From: Bolinopsis microptera
Lineage: Eukaryota; Ctenophora; Tentaculata; Lobata; Bolinopsidae
Length of the DNA: 64,000 bases
Assembly (NCBI RefSeq): GCF_026151205.1
Contig: NC_087081.1
Coordinates: 1,539,886-1,603,885, forward strand
Reading direction: 5' to 3'
In this document: positions 33,302-44,978 of the stretch, in pieces
Numbering within the stretch: position 1 is the first letter of the stretch
How the letters are laid out: each line of letters begins with the position of its first letter
The notes under the pieces: generated by a model
The model's database searches: none
Told to the model about the DNA's origin: nothing
The model's input: the letters and a program-made list of their open reading frames with translations, nothing else
Program-made: the position numbers and the translations under genes

Positions 33302-34424
33302 GAGCTAAACAGTAAACACCGACACCATAAAATACCGGAAATTTGCACTTTCAAAAGTTGAACAACAAACTAGTTTTAAAGTTCCAACTTCCAAGTACTA
33401 TAAAAGGCTTTATATTTAGTTTAAAAATAAAATCCTCAAAACTTGAAAATGTAATCTTTACAGACTGGAAGCGTTAAAAAAATGTTTGAAAAATTCGTCA
33501 ATGTTTTTGAAACCTTAATTTTTGATGCTTTGATGGTTGATTGTGTATGATTTAAGGATTGTACATTAATTATTAATTTAGCAAATATTCCGGCACAGAA
33601 AAATTGCGATTCGGCAATTCGGTAAATAGTACGCCCATTTTCCAATACCGTTCAGGAGCGTGATCCATCATTACGTGATTCATCATCACATGAATCATGA
33701 TCCTTCATTTACAATAATTATCAATGTCTACAAACTGTCAAACTGAGAAACTGAATTAAAATTTATGGAATCAATATCTTTCCTTTGGTGGAAGGACCTA
33801 ACCCCGGCTGTGGGTCCTGAGAGTATTTTCTTTAAGGTGATCGACCGCATGATATCAATCAACTGTTTTTATCATATTTCAAGTGAAGTATACCAAAAAG
33901 GCCGATTTTATCAAGACTAAAAGATTAACAGATAACTATAATAAATGAATATCAATAAACTTTTAACCAGGTTTGCTCACAGTTTAATTTGAGAGTTTAT
34001 ATTTGGATAATGAAGCTATAGAATTAAAGTTTCCGTTACATTTTTTGCACATTTTAGTCGTAAAACGTTATAGTTCCAAACTTTTTTGGATTAAGAAACC
34101 ACACTTTTTATTTCAGGTTAAATGCATCATTGAGTCAAAGATCACTATTTGTTATAACTAATGGATCTCAATCAAAATCAGCTTCCACCCAGGTTTGCTC
34201 ACATTTTAATTTGAGAGTTTATCTTTGAATAATGAAGTTAAATTAAATCCTTCAACTACCTATAAATTACAGTTTGCAAAAACATCTGCAAATTTTAGCC
34301 GTGAAACGCTTTACTGTTTTATTAGTGCAGCACTACTTTTGCATTACACTTTGTATTTTTATTTAGTTTAAACGCAACATTAAAGTCAAAGCTCACTCTT
34401 ATAGATATAAAGCTATAAAAACTA
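33302..34424. other. Non-coding interval with an imperfect 222-bp tandem duplication
   Basis: CAGGTTTGCTCACA(G/T)TTTAATTTGAG occurs at about 33968 and 34190. Both copies are followed by similar AT-rich sequence ending in TTTAG(T/C)CGT(A/G)AAACG. No credible exon is seen. Confidence 0.6.
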
Positions 34425-34890
34425 ACTAGTAGTGTAACTACAATAACTTCGGTAACTAGTAGTGTAACTATAATGGTAACTAGTAGTATAACTTCAATAA
34501 CTTCGGTAACTAGTAGTGTAACTATAATGGTAACTAGTAGTATAACTATGGTAACATGTAGTGTAACTATGGTTACTAGTAGTGTAACTATGGTAACTAG
34601 TAGTGTAACTATGGTAACTAGTAGTATAACTATGGTAACTAGTAGTGTAACTATGGTAACTAGTAGTGTAACTACGGTAACTAGTAGTGTAACTACAATA
34701 ACTTCGGTAACTAGTAGTGTAACTATAATGGTAACTAGTAGTATAACTATGGTAACATGTAGTGTAACTATGGTAACTAGTAGTGTAACTATGGTAACTA
34801 GTAGTGTAACTATGGTAACTAGTAGTATAACTATGGTAACTTGTAGTGTAACCATATTAACTAGTAGTGTAACTATGGTAACTAGAAATG
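34425..34890. repeat. 21-bp minisatellite (TAACTAGTAGTGTAACTATG-type), about 22 units
   Basis: TAGTAGTGTAAC recurs with a 21-bp period, with occasional variant units (TAATAACTTCGG, ACATGTAG). Because the period is a multiple of three and lacks stops in some frames, it gives open frames on both strands (VTSSVTM repeats on plus, LLVTIVT repeats on minus). These are not genes. Confidence 0.93.
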
Positions 34891-35259
34891 TAACATTAAT
34901 TTCAGTTCGCAAATGGACTCGCCATTTTTAGCAGGGTTGTAAAAAATAATAGAAATAGGCTATGGCATTCTATGGATTTTGATTAAGGCTTTAAACTTTC
35001 TATAATTAACGTCGGAAGTGAGGTAAAATATACGTTAGAATAATGTCGTAATTTCGTTAGGTTTACTGCGCCGTTGCAAATAAGCTAATAGCAACATTAA
35101 GAGATTGCACGTGTGCGAGCAAGAAAAGATTAGCAACAAGCGTTGTCGAGTCATGCTTTATAAGTTTACTAAAAAACCCGTGGTCACAGGAAGGAAGCTA
35201 ATAGTATTTTCAATAAGTTTAAATCACGTCAAAAAATATCCTACACAACCGGAGATACA

Positions 35260-36760
35260 GCCTGATGGATATTTATCCATCAGCTCTCTGAAGACCTTAA
35301 CGAGCTGGAAGAAGTTGAAGTGCCTATCATCAATTCGACACGAGTAACTCACTTACTCTGGGCTGATGATCTAATACTGCTTGCCCTAAATTCGATGAGT
35401 CTCCAGAAAATGCTCAACACTCTCGAATCCTACTGCCTTGAGTGGGGCTTGTCAGTTAACATATCTAAAACAGCTATCATGGTTTTCAACCGTGCTGGGA
35501 GGATACTAAAAGAAAGCAAAAACTTCACTTACGGCCAAATATCCATCTCCTCTGTCCGAGAATATACCTACCTCGGCATAACATTTACTCTTACTGGAAG
35601 TCTGAAGCTAGCACAAGTGAAATTGAAGCAGAAAGCTATCAGAAGCTACTTCTCACTCAAAAGTATGATTGACCTACAGTCAATTAAGAAAACTGTGATA
35701 TTTAAGCTTTTCGACGCCTTAGTTCTCCCTATCGCCTCTTACGGTTGTCAGATATGGTTACCCCAGACCAAATTCACGACGGCATTCTCTTCCCGGAACA
35801 AGTTCCCTCAACTCAAGGAAATTGCCGAAGATCAGATCGAGAAAGTTCACCTCTCCTTCCTAAAGTGGACTATAAGCGTCGGCAAAAGAACCTCCAATGC
35901 AGGAGTGTGGGGCGATACGGGTCGATACCCTCTTGCTATTGAGGCCAGTCCCCAAGTATTTAACTATGTTCGAAAACTAGAAAGCATGGAAACTTCCGGA
36001 TCGGACGCCCTTGTTCGACATGCTTTCACAGAACAAAAGAAAATGGGCCTATCATGGTACTCCGGCATTACGTCGATGAATCAATTTCTGGCAGAAACGA
36101 ACGAAAGGCAACTATCACCCATTCAGAAACGAGATGTTCTCCGTTCTTGCTTTAGAACGCAATGGGATGAAGAGAGACAGCTCAACAGAAAACTTGGATT
36201 TTACAATTCGATTAAATCAAGTTTTGGTTGTGAAAAATACCTCTCTCTCTATCTTCCATATAACCAGTCAAAAAGACTAGCCCAAATAAGGACTAGCTCT
36301 CACCGCCTAAATATTGAAACGGGACGCCATGGACAAGTCAGAAGAAACAACATCCTAAATCGTATCTGTCCTACATGTTCCACTAAGGACAAGAACACTC
36401 TGGAGTACATGGCAGAGTTACCCTTCTTTGATCCCATAATTGAAGATGAGGTTCATGTGCTTAGAACCTGCCCCCTCTACCAAGACAACAGGGACCGCCT
36501 TAGCCCTGAAGCTAAAACCAACCTCTTCGAGGGAATGGATCTCATATTCACTCAACCAAAGCTTTTAAGAGAGATTGCTAAATTCTTAGTTAATATAGAT
36601 GTACTACGTTTCCCGAGAGACTTAGCTTAAATTATGATATTTGTTTCTTCACGGTTTTCGTATCTGATTTCTAGGTTATGATTTCATTCTTGTATTGTCA
36701 AGCCAGGAGTGTTAGGGCTTCTCTTGACCAATTAACGTTTAATCCGTTTAATCCGTTTAA
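35260..36760 (+). pseudogene. 5'-truncated LINE: C-terminal part of reverse transcriptase
   Basis: A long frame (codons from about 35260; open from 35320 to the stop at 36628-36630) has TRVTHLLWADDLILLALNSM (motif C with both Asp), GLSVNISKTAIMVFN (motif D/E), YTYLGITFTLTGSL, and a long C-terminal domain. That domain ends in a possible zinc-binding cluster: CPTCSTKDKN, then DEVHVLRTCPLYQDNRDRL. Fingers, motifs A and B and the endonuclease are missing, and a stop stands just upstream, so this is a 5'-truncated copy. Its 3' part is unusually intact: more than 430 codons without a stop. Short GTTTAATCC repeats at about 36735-36760 look like the 3' tail. It is unlike the LINEs at 22 and 54 kb. 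Confidence 0.85.
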
Positions 36761-38054
36761 TTACAGCCAATTAAAATGTTGCTCGTACTAAACACCGCGT
36801 AATTACCACAAAACAGATCAAAATGACGCTAAAACAATCATTGCGCGTGCACGTGCGTGTAACAATCCTCTTTACCATGGTTACTATGCAACTTTTGCTT
36901 TTACCTAATTTGCACGTGGGCGGTCGTACATACATTTTTATACAGAAATAATTTTTTGAATTAGTTTTGGAACACAACAAGAAAATTGAAAATAATCTTG
37001 TGCGACGGTAGGGACCCAAATGTCGTTTCTTACCCAAATAAACTTTAAGGAGGCTTCTCATCAGTAGCCGCACCTCCTTACTCGGTTTCTGAACTGGAAT
37101 TTTATGGGCTTCCAGACGGCCAGACCGAGTATTACCATCCCATCCTTCTAGAGTTCATCACAAGTAGCACCCACCTTGAAGATCTTTGAACCCAGACACA
37201 CCCCATTGGCGAACAAACCTGAATATAATCTTACATGCTCCCGAAGGAATCCCTGGTTTATGGTCTTTCTCAGCGTCACCAGTACTTTCACTAGAGTCAC
37301 CAGCGCTTTCACTGTAGTCATCAGCCCAATCACTGAAGTGTACAGAACTACAGTTGTGGAACACAACAAGAAAATTGAGAATAATCTTGTGCGAGGGTAG
37401 GGACCCAAATGTCGTTTCTTACCCAAATAAACTTTAAAGAGGCTTCTCATCAGTAGCCGCACCTCCTTACTCGGTTTCTGAACTGGAATTCTATTGACGG
37501 CCAGACGGCCAGACCGAGTATTACCATCCCATCCTTTTAGAGTTCATCACAAGTAGCACCCACCTTGAAGATATAATTTAAATTTAGAAAACAATCCCGG
37601 TTCGGTCACGGTGAAAATTCGGCATTTTGTTGTATTTCTAAAACACTCTCTACGATTAAGTTGAGCAAGGCACTGTGGTCTGTGATGCAAAGCAAATTTG
37701 AGATTCCTCTAATTTATTTCTGCCTCCACAGATGATTGTGCGGATATCACAGACTTTATAGTTGGGGGTGGGGGAGGGGGTGGCTTTAGCTCTAGTCGAA
37801 TCAGATACTGTCCTGCTGTCAAGGAAACCGATTCTTGAAATCGTGCCATACCTTAGAGCCTTAGTTAAGTGTCCTTGCGTTAAGTAACCCTTTTGTGTTT
37901 TCTTTGTTAACTGCACTGGTCGGTTCCTATTCTGTTAGTACAATAAATGTGCATCTTCAATTATATTGATATTTATAGTAGGTTAGTAGCTGCGCCGTTA
38001 TTTTTGCGAATCACACTGTTGGAACAGATCACTAATAACACTTTAGATTTACTA
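36761..38054. other. Non-coding interval with a tandem duplication
   Basis: About 215 bp starting at 36965 (GGAACACAACAAGAAAATTG...) recur about 389 bp downstream from 37354 to about 37572, with few changes. Each copy ends in ACCTTGAAGAT. Open frames on either strand are partly copies of one another and show no domain. A G-rich run lies near 37755-37785. Confidence 0.6.
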
Positions 38055-38397
38055 CCTTATCGGACCTTATTTGGACGGACATTACTTGAACGCTGGAGGC
38101 CCTAGCGTTCATCTTAATGTCCGTTCAAATAAACTCCGTCCAATTAATGTACGTCAAAGTTAAAGTCCGTTGAATTTTTGTCCAGAATGACAACTTTTTA
38201 ATTTCAGTCAATTTCAATAGCTATCATTAGACTAAACTATATCGTTTAAAAATCATTTGCTAAAATTTAAAAACGTCAAAAAAAGATAAACAAAACTCGA
38301 ATTTTTGATGGTTTTGATTGCCTTCTAGTGTTCATATTAATGTCCGTTCAAGTAATGTCCGTTCAAGTAATGTCCGTCCAAATATGGCCCGACAAGG
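38055..38397. repeat. Foldback (MITE-like) element, copy 2
   Basis: Ends CCTTATCGGACCTTATTTGG (left) and the matching inverted right end form TIRs of about 38 bp. Several GTCCGTTCAA(G/A)TAA motifs lie inside. It shares its termini and the GGAGGCCCTAG motif with the short copy at 640-744. Confidence 0.75.
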
Positions 38398-39849
38398 TTA
38401 TCACATTCTAAGCATCGTCAGTAGTACGGTCATTTCTCGTTACAGATCAAATTAGCTCATACGGGAGGGATTGTTTCGAAATTATTTCCGTCCTTAAATC
38501 GAGGTATTTTTGAAATTCTGTTATATCATTCTCTTCGCTATCCTCGCCAATCTTAAATCCGGATATTTCTCAGTCTACTCCACAAAATTTTGTTCTCAGA
38601 TTACATTGGTAAGTCGTATATATTCTGACTGTTATCTAGCACTAATTATCGGATCATCCACACCCGACCCGGTGTCTATGATGGCTACGATCACGTGACT
38701 ATGAGATATTAACCGTTTCTCCTCACCATGATGCTGGATTCTGAACCAAATCTGCGAAAGAGTAGCATAAACTGGTTGGTACAGAATACCGTATCAAAAT
38801 GGGACAGGTTTATTGAAAAAATCGATCTTTTGTTTACTTTTCCAGGTTATCTAGCCTGTAGAAATCTGGGTATAATATTTATATTTCTTAAGTCGCACAA
38901 TACAATGATATTACTCATACTATATAACATAATATAACATAATGTAACATAATATAACATAATATAACATAATATAACAAGTGTTACCAATATAACTAAA
39001 GCTGTACAATTTGATGATAACAATCACTTTAAGTGTGACACTCATGTTTGTGATTGGACGGATCGGTGTCACGTGACATAACACCTCTATTACAATTGGT
39101 CGCTCGTTGAGGATCACGAAGCAAATCAGGGCTGCCCGTCATCATATCAGAATAAATGTAATCCAGTTGTTAGTATGATTGTTATATTGTGGTGTTCGTA
39201 ACCTACCTTCATTGTGTTTCTTTTGACTTTGTTATCATGCTCTGCTCTAGAAATTGTGATAGTAATTAGTACCTGTTCGATTTGTTAAGGAGACGATCTC
39301 CTTGTTGTTATGTTACAGGATCAGAATGTTCGTGAGGAACAGTCACCAAAATTGAGTTGCTTACCTGCTGTGTGTTTTCGTACTCTGGTCTTCACTCAAG
39401 TTGCAAAGCTGCAATAAACGTATCGCAAAGAACATTTATATCTGAAAATTGTGTTAGTACCAGTTTGATCAGTTAAGGTGAGGATTGCCTCGATCTTTCG
39501 GTTTCAGCTTAACTCCCTAGGTCATGAGTAGAACCGAAGGATCAAAATATATGTTGCTTGTTGCTCGTATCAACTATAAAACATCAATTTTGAGGGATAA
39601 GGAAGTGTCTGAAACCTAGCTAAATCGATTTTCGTGCAATTTTAGGTCAGAAACAGTCATCAAAATGAGTTAATAAGAAGGTCGATTTCTCGATTATTTT
39701 TGAGCTTTCGTTCAGAAAATAATTCGGGGCCTTCAAAGGGGGGGTAACAAGAAGGCGTTACAAGTGTTACAAGCGTTCCATAATACAAAATATGTATCAC
39801 CTCCTTAACCCGCCAAACAGGGGCTTACCCTAAAAATGTATACAAACAT
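38398..39849. other. Non-coding interval left of the large palindrome
   Basis: It contains a short ATAACATAAT-type microsatellite (about 38925-38985). A splice-bounded stretch at 38452-38503 and a hydrophobic frame at 38510 were considered but lack a domain or start codon. The last 60 bp share ATGTATCACCTC and CAGGGGCTTAC motifs with the DNA right of the palindrome. Confidence 0.5.
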
Positions 39850-39899
39850 GAGTAGATGGGAATGTGTGAAGGCCAGTCATCAAGTGACTCCCAGCCACT

Positions 39900-40140
39900 C
39901 ACAGCACGCCCCCAGGTCACGTGACAGCACGTCACGTGACAGATCACATGTCATGTAACCACGTGACAAGCTCGTCAATCAAATGTCAAGGTCACGTGAC
40001 ATTTGATTGACCAATGAGGAGCCAGAACGTCATGACGAATCAATCAATAATCCCGACTAAAGGATCTAAAGTCTGATTAAACGGTTGCCAAGCAAGTTCC
40101 TGTTATTTGATTACCGGTCACGTGTTTAGCTTAAGCATCA
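39900..40140. promoter_or_regulatory. Cluster of CACGTG (E-box) palindromes
   Basis: GTCACGTGAC or close variants occur at least four times within about 100 bp, with another near 40120 (mirror near 46345-46585 on the other arm). CACGTG is the core bound by bHLH factors. Here the sites may instead be part of a repeat, since nearby copies also include TCAAATGTCA(A/C)G inverted motifs. Function is not established. Confidence 0.4.
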
Positions 40141-40504
40141 TGTGACATGAATGTTATTTGAACCTCGAGATCACATGACAGGAGTCACTTGATTACCCGT
40201 CAGAACGTCATGATGAATAAATTAATAATCCCGACTAAAGAATCTAAAGTCTGATTAAACGGTTGCCAAGCAGGTTCCTGTTATTTGATTACTGGTCAAA
40301 TGATTCTTCACGATTTACCCCGGTCCAGTCACCACTCCAAATAAGCAGAGGGTGTCATAACGAAATGTGGTGTAGGGTTACCATTGCATCACTCCCCCCC
40401 CCCCACTCCTCCTGGGAATTGCAAGTCTTATCATCAATTTTCTGACATTTAAGCAATAGCTACAGTATCTGAACCACATTTTCACCCTTTAAGATATAAC
40501 AACT

Positions 40505-40580
40505 GTTAGGTAGCATAGTGGTTAGAGCAACCGCCTTCTGCACAAAAGGTTCAGGGCGAATCGAATCCCATTGTCACCCT
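40505..40580 (+). ncRNA. tRNA-like sequence in the left palindrome arm
   Basis: GGTAGCATAGTGGTTAGAGC is a good D arm and A box. An anticodon stem CCTT/AAGG encloses CTGCACA (anticodon position GCA). The T arm is disturbed (GGGCGAATCGAATCCC). It is most likely a tRNA-derived pseudogene or SINE head. Confidence 0.45.
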
Positions 40581-40814
40581 GCAGTCTAGGGAGTAGCAAA
40601 GGCTCCATACCATTGACTATTATTAACTACTAAATTTGCGTGTTATAAATTTGGTGAATTTCAAGAGACGAATAAAACTACCGTTTAATTGATAATTTTT
40701 TTGTTATCACCATAATTATAAATTGAAATCATCAAGAGTAAGATTGGGTACATAAATCAATCTATAACAGTTGTATGTTAATGGGGTTCTAGTACTGGTA
40801 GTTAGTTCCATCAA

Positions 40815-41504
40815 CTATTTATTCAGATAAAGTTTGAGAATCTTATCGACAATATTTGTGTTTTCGTTCATTAGTTTGTTTACATCAGATAGACTTGTAG
40901 TGGTGATAACTGCATCCAATAGAGATCGTTCTTCCAAACTTAAAATATCTGTTAGGTCTTCTCCGCTGTCAATGAAACGCTGCTTCAAGACAACAAACAA
41001 TTCGGTTTTCATCATGTATGAGAATAAAATGTCAAAACATTTATTTTGCTCTTTACACAATTTACTTTGTAACAGGACGTCTAGAGATTTAAGTAAACTC
41101 GATATCTTTTTACTGTTTGGTTGTTTGATTGGTACTCCTTTCCGCTTGCCTACGTGTTGCCAGTCAGTATCAGATTCTAACTCTTTAGCACTATATTCTT
41201 TGTTGGACTCATCATCGCTACTTGTTACACCACTAAATTCATCATCACCACTACCTGGTACATCAGAGTTAGAACCACCTTGCTGAGATTCTTCAGAAAC
41301 TATTGTATCAGCATCTGAACATACAGAATCAGGACCCTCCATTTTAACATCAGTCACATCTGAGTTAGTTTTTGACAGCGGCAGTAGAATTGCAGAACTT
41401 TCATCTGACTCTCGGTTCTCTCGATGATACCTACTAATGTGTGAGGACAGACTATATTTATTGGCAAAAGACTTGTCACAGAATGAGCAGGTTACAGAAT
41501 TCAT
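40815..41504 (-). CDS. C2H2 zinc-finger protein, left-arm copy, 229 residues
   Basis: Single-exon frame identical in sequence to the copy at 44979-45668. Residues 6-27 form one C2H2 finger (CSFCDKSFANKYSLSSH, then ISRYH; spacing C-x2-C-x12-H-x4-H). Residues about 30-115 are acidic and Ser-rich (for example SGDDEFSGVTSSDDESNKEY). The remainder is a predicted helical domain (LLKSLDVLLQSKLCKEQ, then ILSLEERSLLDAVITTTS, and a C-terminal KILKLYLNK). One finger plus an acidic linker and a helical tail would suit a nuclear DNA- or protein-binding factor. I do not recognise the family and no transposase is attached. The intact frame in both arms argues for recent duplication or gene conversion. Confidence 0.7.
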   Translation of the reverse strand: MNSVTCSFCDKSFANKYSLSSHISRYHRENRESDESSAILLPLSKTNSDVTDVKMEGPDSVCSDADTIVSEESQQGGSNSDVPGSGDDEFSGVTSSDDESNKEYSAKELESDTDWQHVGKRKGVPIKQPNSKKISSLLKSLDVLLQSKLCKEQNKCFDILFSYMMKTELFVVLKQRFIDSGEDLTDILSLEERSLLDAVITTTSLSDVNKLMNENTNIVDKILKLYLNK

Positions 41505-41539
41505 AACTGCAGTACAAACGTTTTATAATGCTATGCAAC

Positions 41540-41850
41540 AACCATTATATAGCAATAATCGCATAAAATCGCAAATAATCGCAAAATAATCGCATATAAT
41601 CGCATATAATAGCATATAATAGCATATAATGGCATAAAATTGCAAATAATCGCATATAATTGCAAAATAATTCCACAAAATAGCATATAATAGCATATAA
41701 TCGCATATAATCGCATATAATAGCATATAATAGCATATAATCACATTTAATCACATATATAATCACGTATATTATCTCTTAAAATCACATTTTATTATTT
41801 ATACTCGCAAATAATTGCATATAATTGCAAATAATCGCATATAGTAGCAG
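41540..41850. repeat. AT-rich 10-bp tandem repeat (ATAGCATATA type), left arm
   Basis: AATAGCATATAATCGCATAT-type units repeat with a period of about 10 bp upstream of the zinc-finger gene. Further blocks are at 42375-42500 and, in the spacer, 42900-43260. The mirror in the right arm is about 44630-44945. Open frames such as YAIICYYMLLYAII repeats are by-products. Confidence 0.9.
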
Positions 41851-42689
41851 GGTGAATATGATCCAACTTACGCATTCAACCTATTAAAGATCTTTTCAAA
41901 GATTTATCTTCATGCTGATTGCCAAGCATCATCCTGGAGATGGAACTGTAACTCTTGAGTCTACCAAAGACTGCACCCAACATGTAGGAATACTTCCTAG
42001 TGGGGACTTTAAAGGACCACACCAGACAGGACAAGGAGATCATGGTAAATTCTACGTCAACTAGTCAGACGGAGATCATCTTCGAGATCTATCACTTTCT
42101 GGATTATAATTCATAACCAGTAGTCGGCGCACCATTGATTTCTGCTTTCAAATGATAACTGCTAATACTCTTGTCGATTTTATTGCACAGAAACCAGTAT
42201 TTGACCGGGACCGGGAACGGGAATAGCTCAAAATTGTCAATCCCGGTCGATTACTGGTGCATGCAACTGGCCAGGTTTAGGTATCAGGTGATTTTTCCTG
42301 CAATTTGGTAGTTGTGAAACATCACCTTGGATTTCTGTTGTCACAAAACGTACCTTTTTAGACCTTTTCTCAAAGCATATAATAGCATATAATAGCATAT
42401 AATCACATATAATAGCATATAATAGCATATAATAGCATATAATAGCATATAATAGCATATTATCGCATATAATCGCATGTAATATCATTCGATCACATAT
42501 ATAATCCATTGGGTGGGCGAAAATTGTCCCCCGACAATTGACCCCCCGATAATTGACCCCTCGACAATTGACCCCCCCGACAATGTAACTCAATACAACA
42601 TCACCTCATACCATACTCCTCACGGTTCTCTTGATCTAGGAAGAATGCACCTTTGTTGTGATGTGCCACACTCCACATGAACAAATCCG

Positions 42690-42895
42690 CTAAATACTGA
42701 ATAAATGCCGAATACTGAATGAATACTGAATGAATGCTAAATGAATACTGAATGGATACTGAATGAATACTGAATGAATACTGAATGAATACTGAATGAA
42801 TACTGAATGAAAACTGAATGAATACTGAATGAATACTGAATGAATACTGAATGAATACTGAATGAATACTGAATGAATACTGAATGAATACTGAA
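42690..42895. repeat. 11-bp tandem repeat (ACTGAATGAAT), spanning the inner end of the left arm
   Basis: About 18 units with few variants. The right arm retains only the outer part (about 43725-43800), so the palindrome's inner boundary falls inside this repeat. Frames reading IQYSFSIHSVF are by-products. Confidence 0.92.
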
Positions 42896-43333
42896 AATAA
42901 TCGCAAATAATAGCATATAATATCATATAATATCATATAATAGCATATAATAGCATATAATAGCATATAATAGCATATAATTGCATATAATAGCATATAA
43001 TAATAACATACAATCGCATTCGGTAGACTCAAGAATTACAGTTCAATCGCCAGCATATAATTGCATATAATAGCATATAATATCATATAATCGCATATAA
43101 TAGCATTATATAATATCATATAATCGCATATGATAGCTTATAATAGCATATAATAGCATATATAATCGCATTCGGTAGACTCAAGAGTTATAGTTCCATC
43201 TCCAACATATATTTATATAATCGCATATAATAGCATATAATATTTTATAATCGCATTTAAATGAATACCAATGGTCGTTACGTTTAAATAGATAAAATTA
43301 AATGTTTTAAAAGAGCGATCCATCTGGAGAAGT

Positions 43334-43397
43334 AGGCTAGGCGGGATTTGAACCCGCATTGTCCTGCATAGGAAAGTTGCCGTTAACTCACTAACCT
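43334..43397 (-). ncRNA. tRNA-like sequence with perfect T arm and shortened anticodon arm
   Basis: On the minus strand: acceptor AGGTTAG/CTAGCCT (7 pairs, one G-U), D arm AGTT/AACT, T arm GCGGG-TTCAAAT-CCCGC (perfect, with canonical box B). The anticodon arm is reduced to TCCT-ATGC-AGGA, so the total is 64 nt and there is no 7-base loop. The acceptor is extended outward by an inverted repeat CCATCTGGAG / CTCCAGATGG. It is a tRNA-derived element rather than a normal tRNA, with an active-looking internal promoter. Confidence 0.5.
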
Positions 43398-43587
43398 GAG
43401 GCTCCAGATGGACCGCTGTTAAAATGAAAATATGAACATGTTTAACAAGATCGTTACGAATATCACGTGACGGATGCTATTATAACGTACTTGCTTCTTA
43501 TTGGTCAATTAACGTGTCACGTAACCTTGACATTTCATTTACGAGCTTGTCAGTTTAAAATAATACATTATAGTTATAAATGGCTAT

Positions 43588-43667
43588 GTGGCACAGTTCG
43601 TTAGTCTGCCTGCTTGTGAAATGTCTCGCATTCACAGGGTCCCGGGTTCGATTCCCGTCTGTGCCAC
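43588..43667 (+). ncRNA. tRNA-like sequence with perfect acceptor stem
   Basis: GTGGCAC at the start pairs perfectly with GTGCCAC at the end, and GGGTTCGATTCCCG is a canonical T arm/box B. The D arm is poor (TTCGTTAGTCTG), and the anticodon region forms a six-pair stem (TGTGAA/TTCACA) with a 10-base loop. At 80 nt it is longer than a class I tRNA. It is probably a tRNA pseudogene or tRNA-derived element, and an intron-like insertion cannot be excluded. Confidence 0.5.
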
Positions 43668-44978
43668 TAGCTATGGGGAGAGCATCTGAATTTTCCAAGA
43701 ATCTATTCATGTGGAGTGTGGCAGTATCCATTCAGTATTCATTTAGCATTCATTCAGTATTCATTCAGTATTCGGCATTTATTCAGTATTTAGCGGATTT
43801 GTTCATGTGGAGTGTGGCACATCACAACAAAGGTGCATTCTTCCTAGATCAAGAGAACCGTGAGGAGTATGGTATGAGGTGATGTTGTATTGAGTTACAT
43901 TGTCGGGGGGGTCAATTGTCGAGGGGTCAATTATCGGGGGGTCAATTGTCGGGGGACAATTTTCGCCCACCCAATGGATTATATATGTGATCGAATGATA
44001 TTACATGCGATTATATGCGATAATATGCTATTATATGCTATTATATGCTATTATATGCTATTATATGCTATTATATGTGATTATATGCTATTATATGCTA
44101 TTATATGCTTTGAGAAAAGGTCTAAAAAGGTACGTTTTGTGACAACAGAAATCCAAGGTGATGTTTCACAACTACCAAATTGCAGGAAAAATCACCTGAT
44201 ACCTAAACCTGGCCAGTTGCATGCACCAGTAATCGACCGGGATTGACAATTTTGAGCTATTCCCGTTCCCGGTCCCGGTCAAATACTGGTTTCTGTGCAA
44301 TAAAATCGACAAGAGTATTAGCAGTTATCATTTGAAAGCAGAAATCAATGGTGCGCCGACTACTGGTTATGAATTATAATCCAGAAAGTGATAGATCTCG
44401 AAGATGATCTCCGTCTGACTAGTTGACGTAGAATTTACCATGATCTCCTTGTCCTGTCTGGTGTGGTCCTTTAAAGTCCCCACTAGGAAGTATTCCTACA
44501 TGTTGGGTGCAGTCTTTGGTAGACTCAAGAGTTACAGTTCCATCTCCAGGATGATGCTTGGCAATCAGCATGAAGATAAATCTTTGAAAAGATCTTTAAT
44601 AGGTTGAATGCGTAAGTTGGATCATATTCACCCTGCTACTATATGCGATTATTTGCAATTATATGCAATTATTTGCGAGTATAAATAATAAAATGTGATT
44701 TTAAGAGATAATATACGTGATTATATATGTGATTAAATGTGATTATATGCTATTATATGCTATTATATGCGATTATATGCGATTATATGCTATTATATGC
44801 TATTTTGTGGAATTATTTTGCAATTATATGCGATTATTTGCAATTTTATGCCATTATATGCTATTATATGCTATTATATGCGATTATATGCGATTATTTT
44901 GCGATTATTTGCGATTTTATGCGATTATTGCTATATAATGGTTGTTGCATAGCATTATAAAACGTTTGTACTGCAGTT

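Larger units (their letters stand above)
39850..42757. repeat. Left arm of a large palindrome, about 2.9 kb
   Basis: It is the reverse complement of 43725-46633. Positions pair as x + y = 86483 over most of its length. I noted very few differences: 11 versus 10 C in the run near 40395, and single-base changes near 40014 and 40055. Contents from outside in: a CACGTG cluster, a tRNA-like sequence, the zinc-finger gene (minus), AT-rich 10-bp repeats, and the start of the ACTGAATGAAT repeat. Confidence 0.95.
42758..43724. other. Spacer of the large palindrome, about 970 bp
   Basis: It holds the remainder of the 11-bp repeat, AT-rich 10-bp repeats and two unlike tRNA-like sequences on opposite strands. 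No protein gene is seen. Confidence 0.8.

Noticed and set aside
34322-34931. Open frames of 152 and 196 codons with VTSSVTM or LLVTIVT repeats
   Set aside because: They come from the 21-bp minisatellite. Both strands are open and there is no unique sequence.
36771-37462. Minus-strand frames of about 100 codons sharing a start
   Set aside because: They are duplicates of one another through the 389-bp-spaced repeat and show no domain.
38452-38640. Splice-bounded stretches and a hydrophobic signal-peptide-like frame at 38510
   Set aside because: There is no ATG, no recognisable domain, and acceptor and donor do not pair with a neighbouring exon.
41523-43032. Frames rich in Tyr, Ile, Cys (YAIICYYMLLYAII) and IQYSFSIHSVF repeats
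   Set aside because: They are translations of the 10-bp and 11-bp tandem repeats and have no coding signal.
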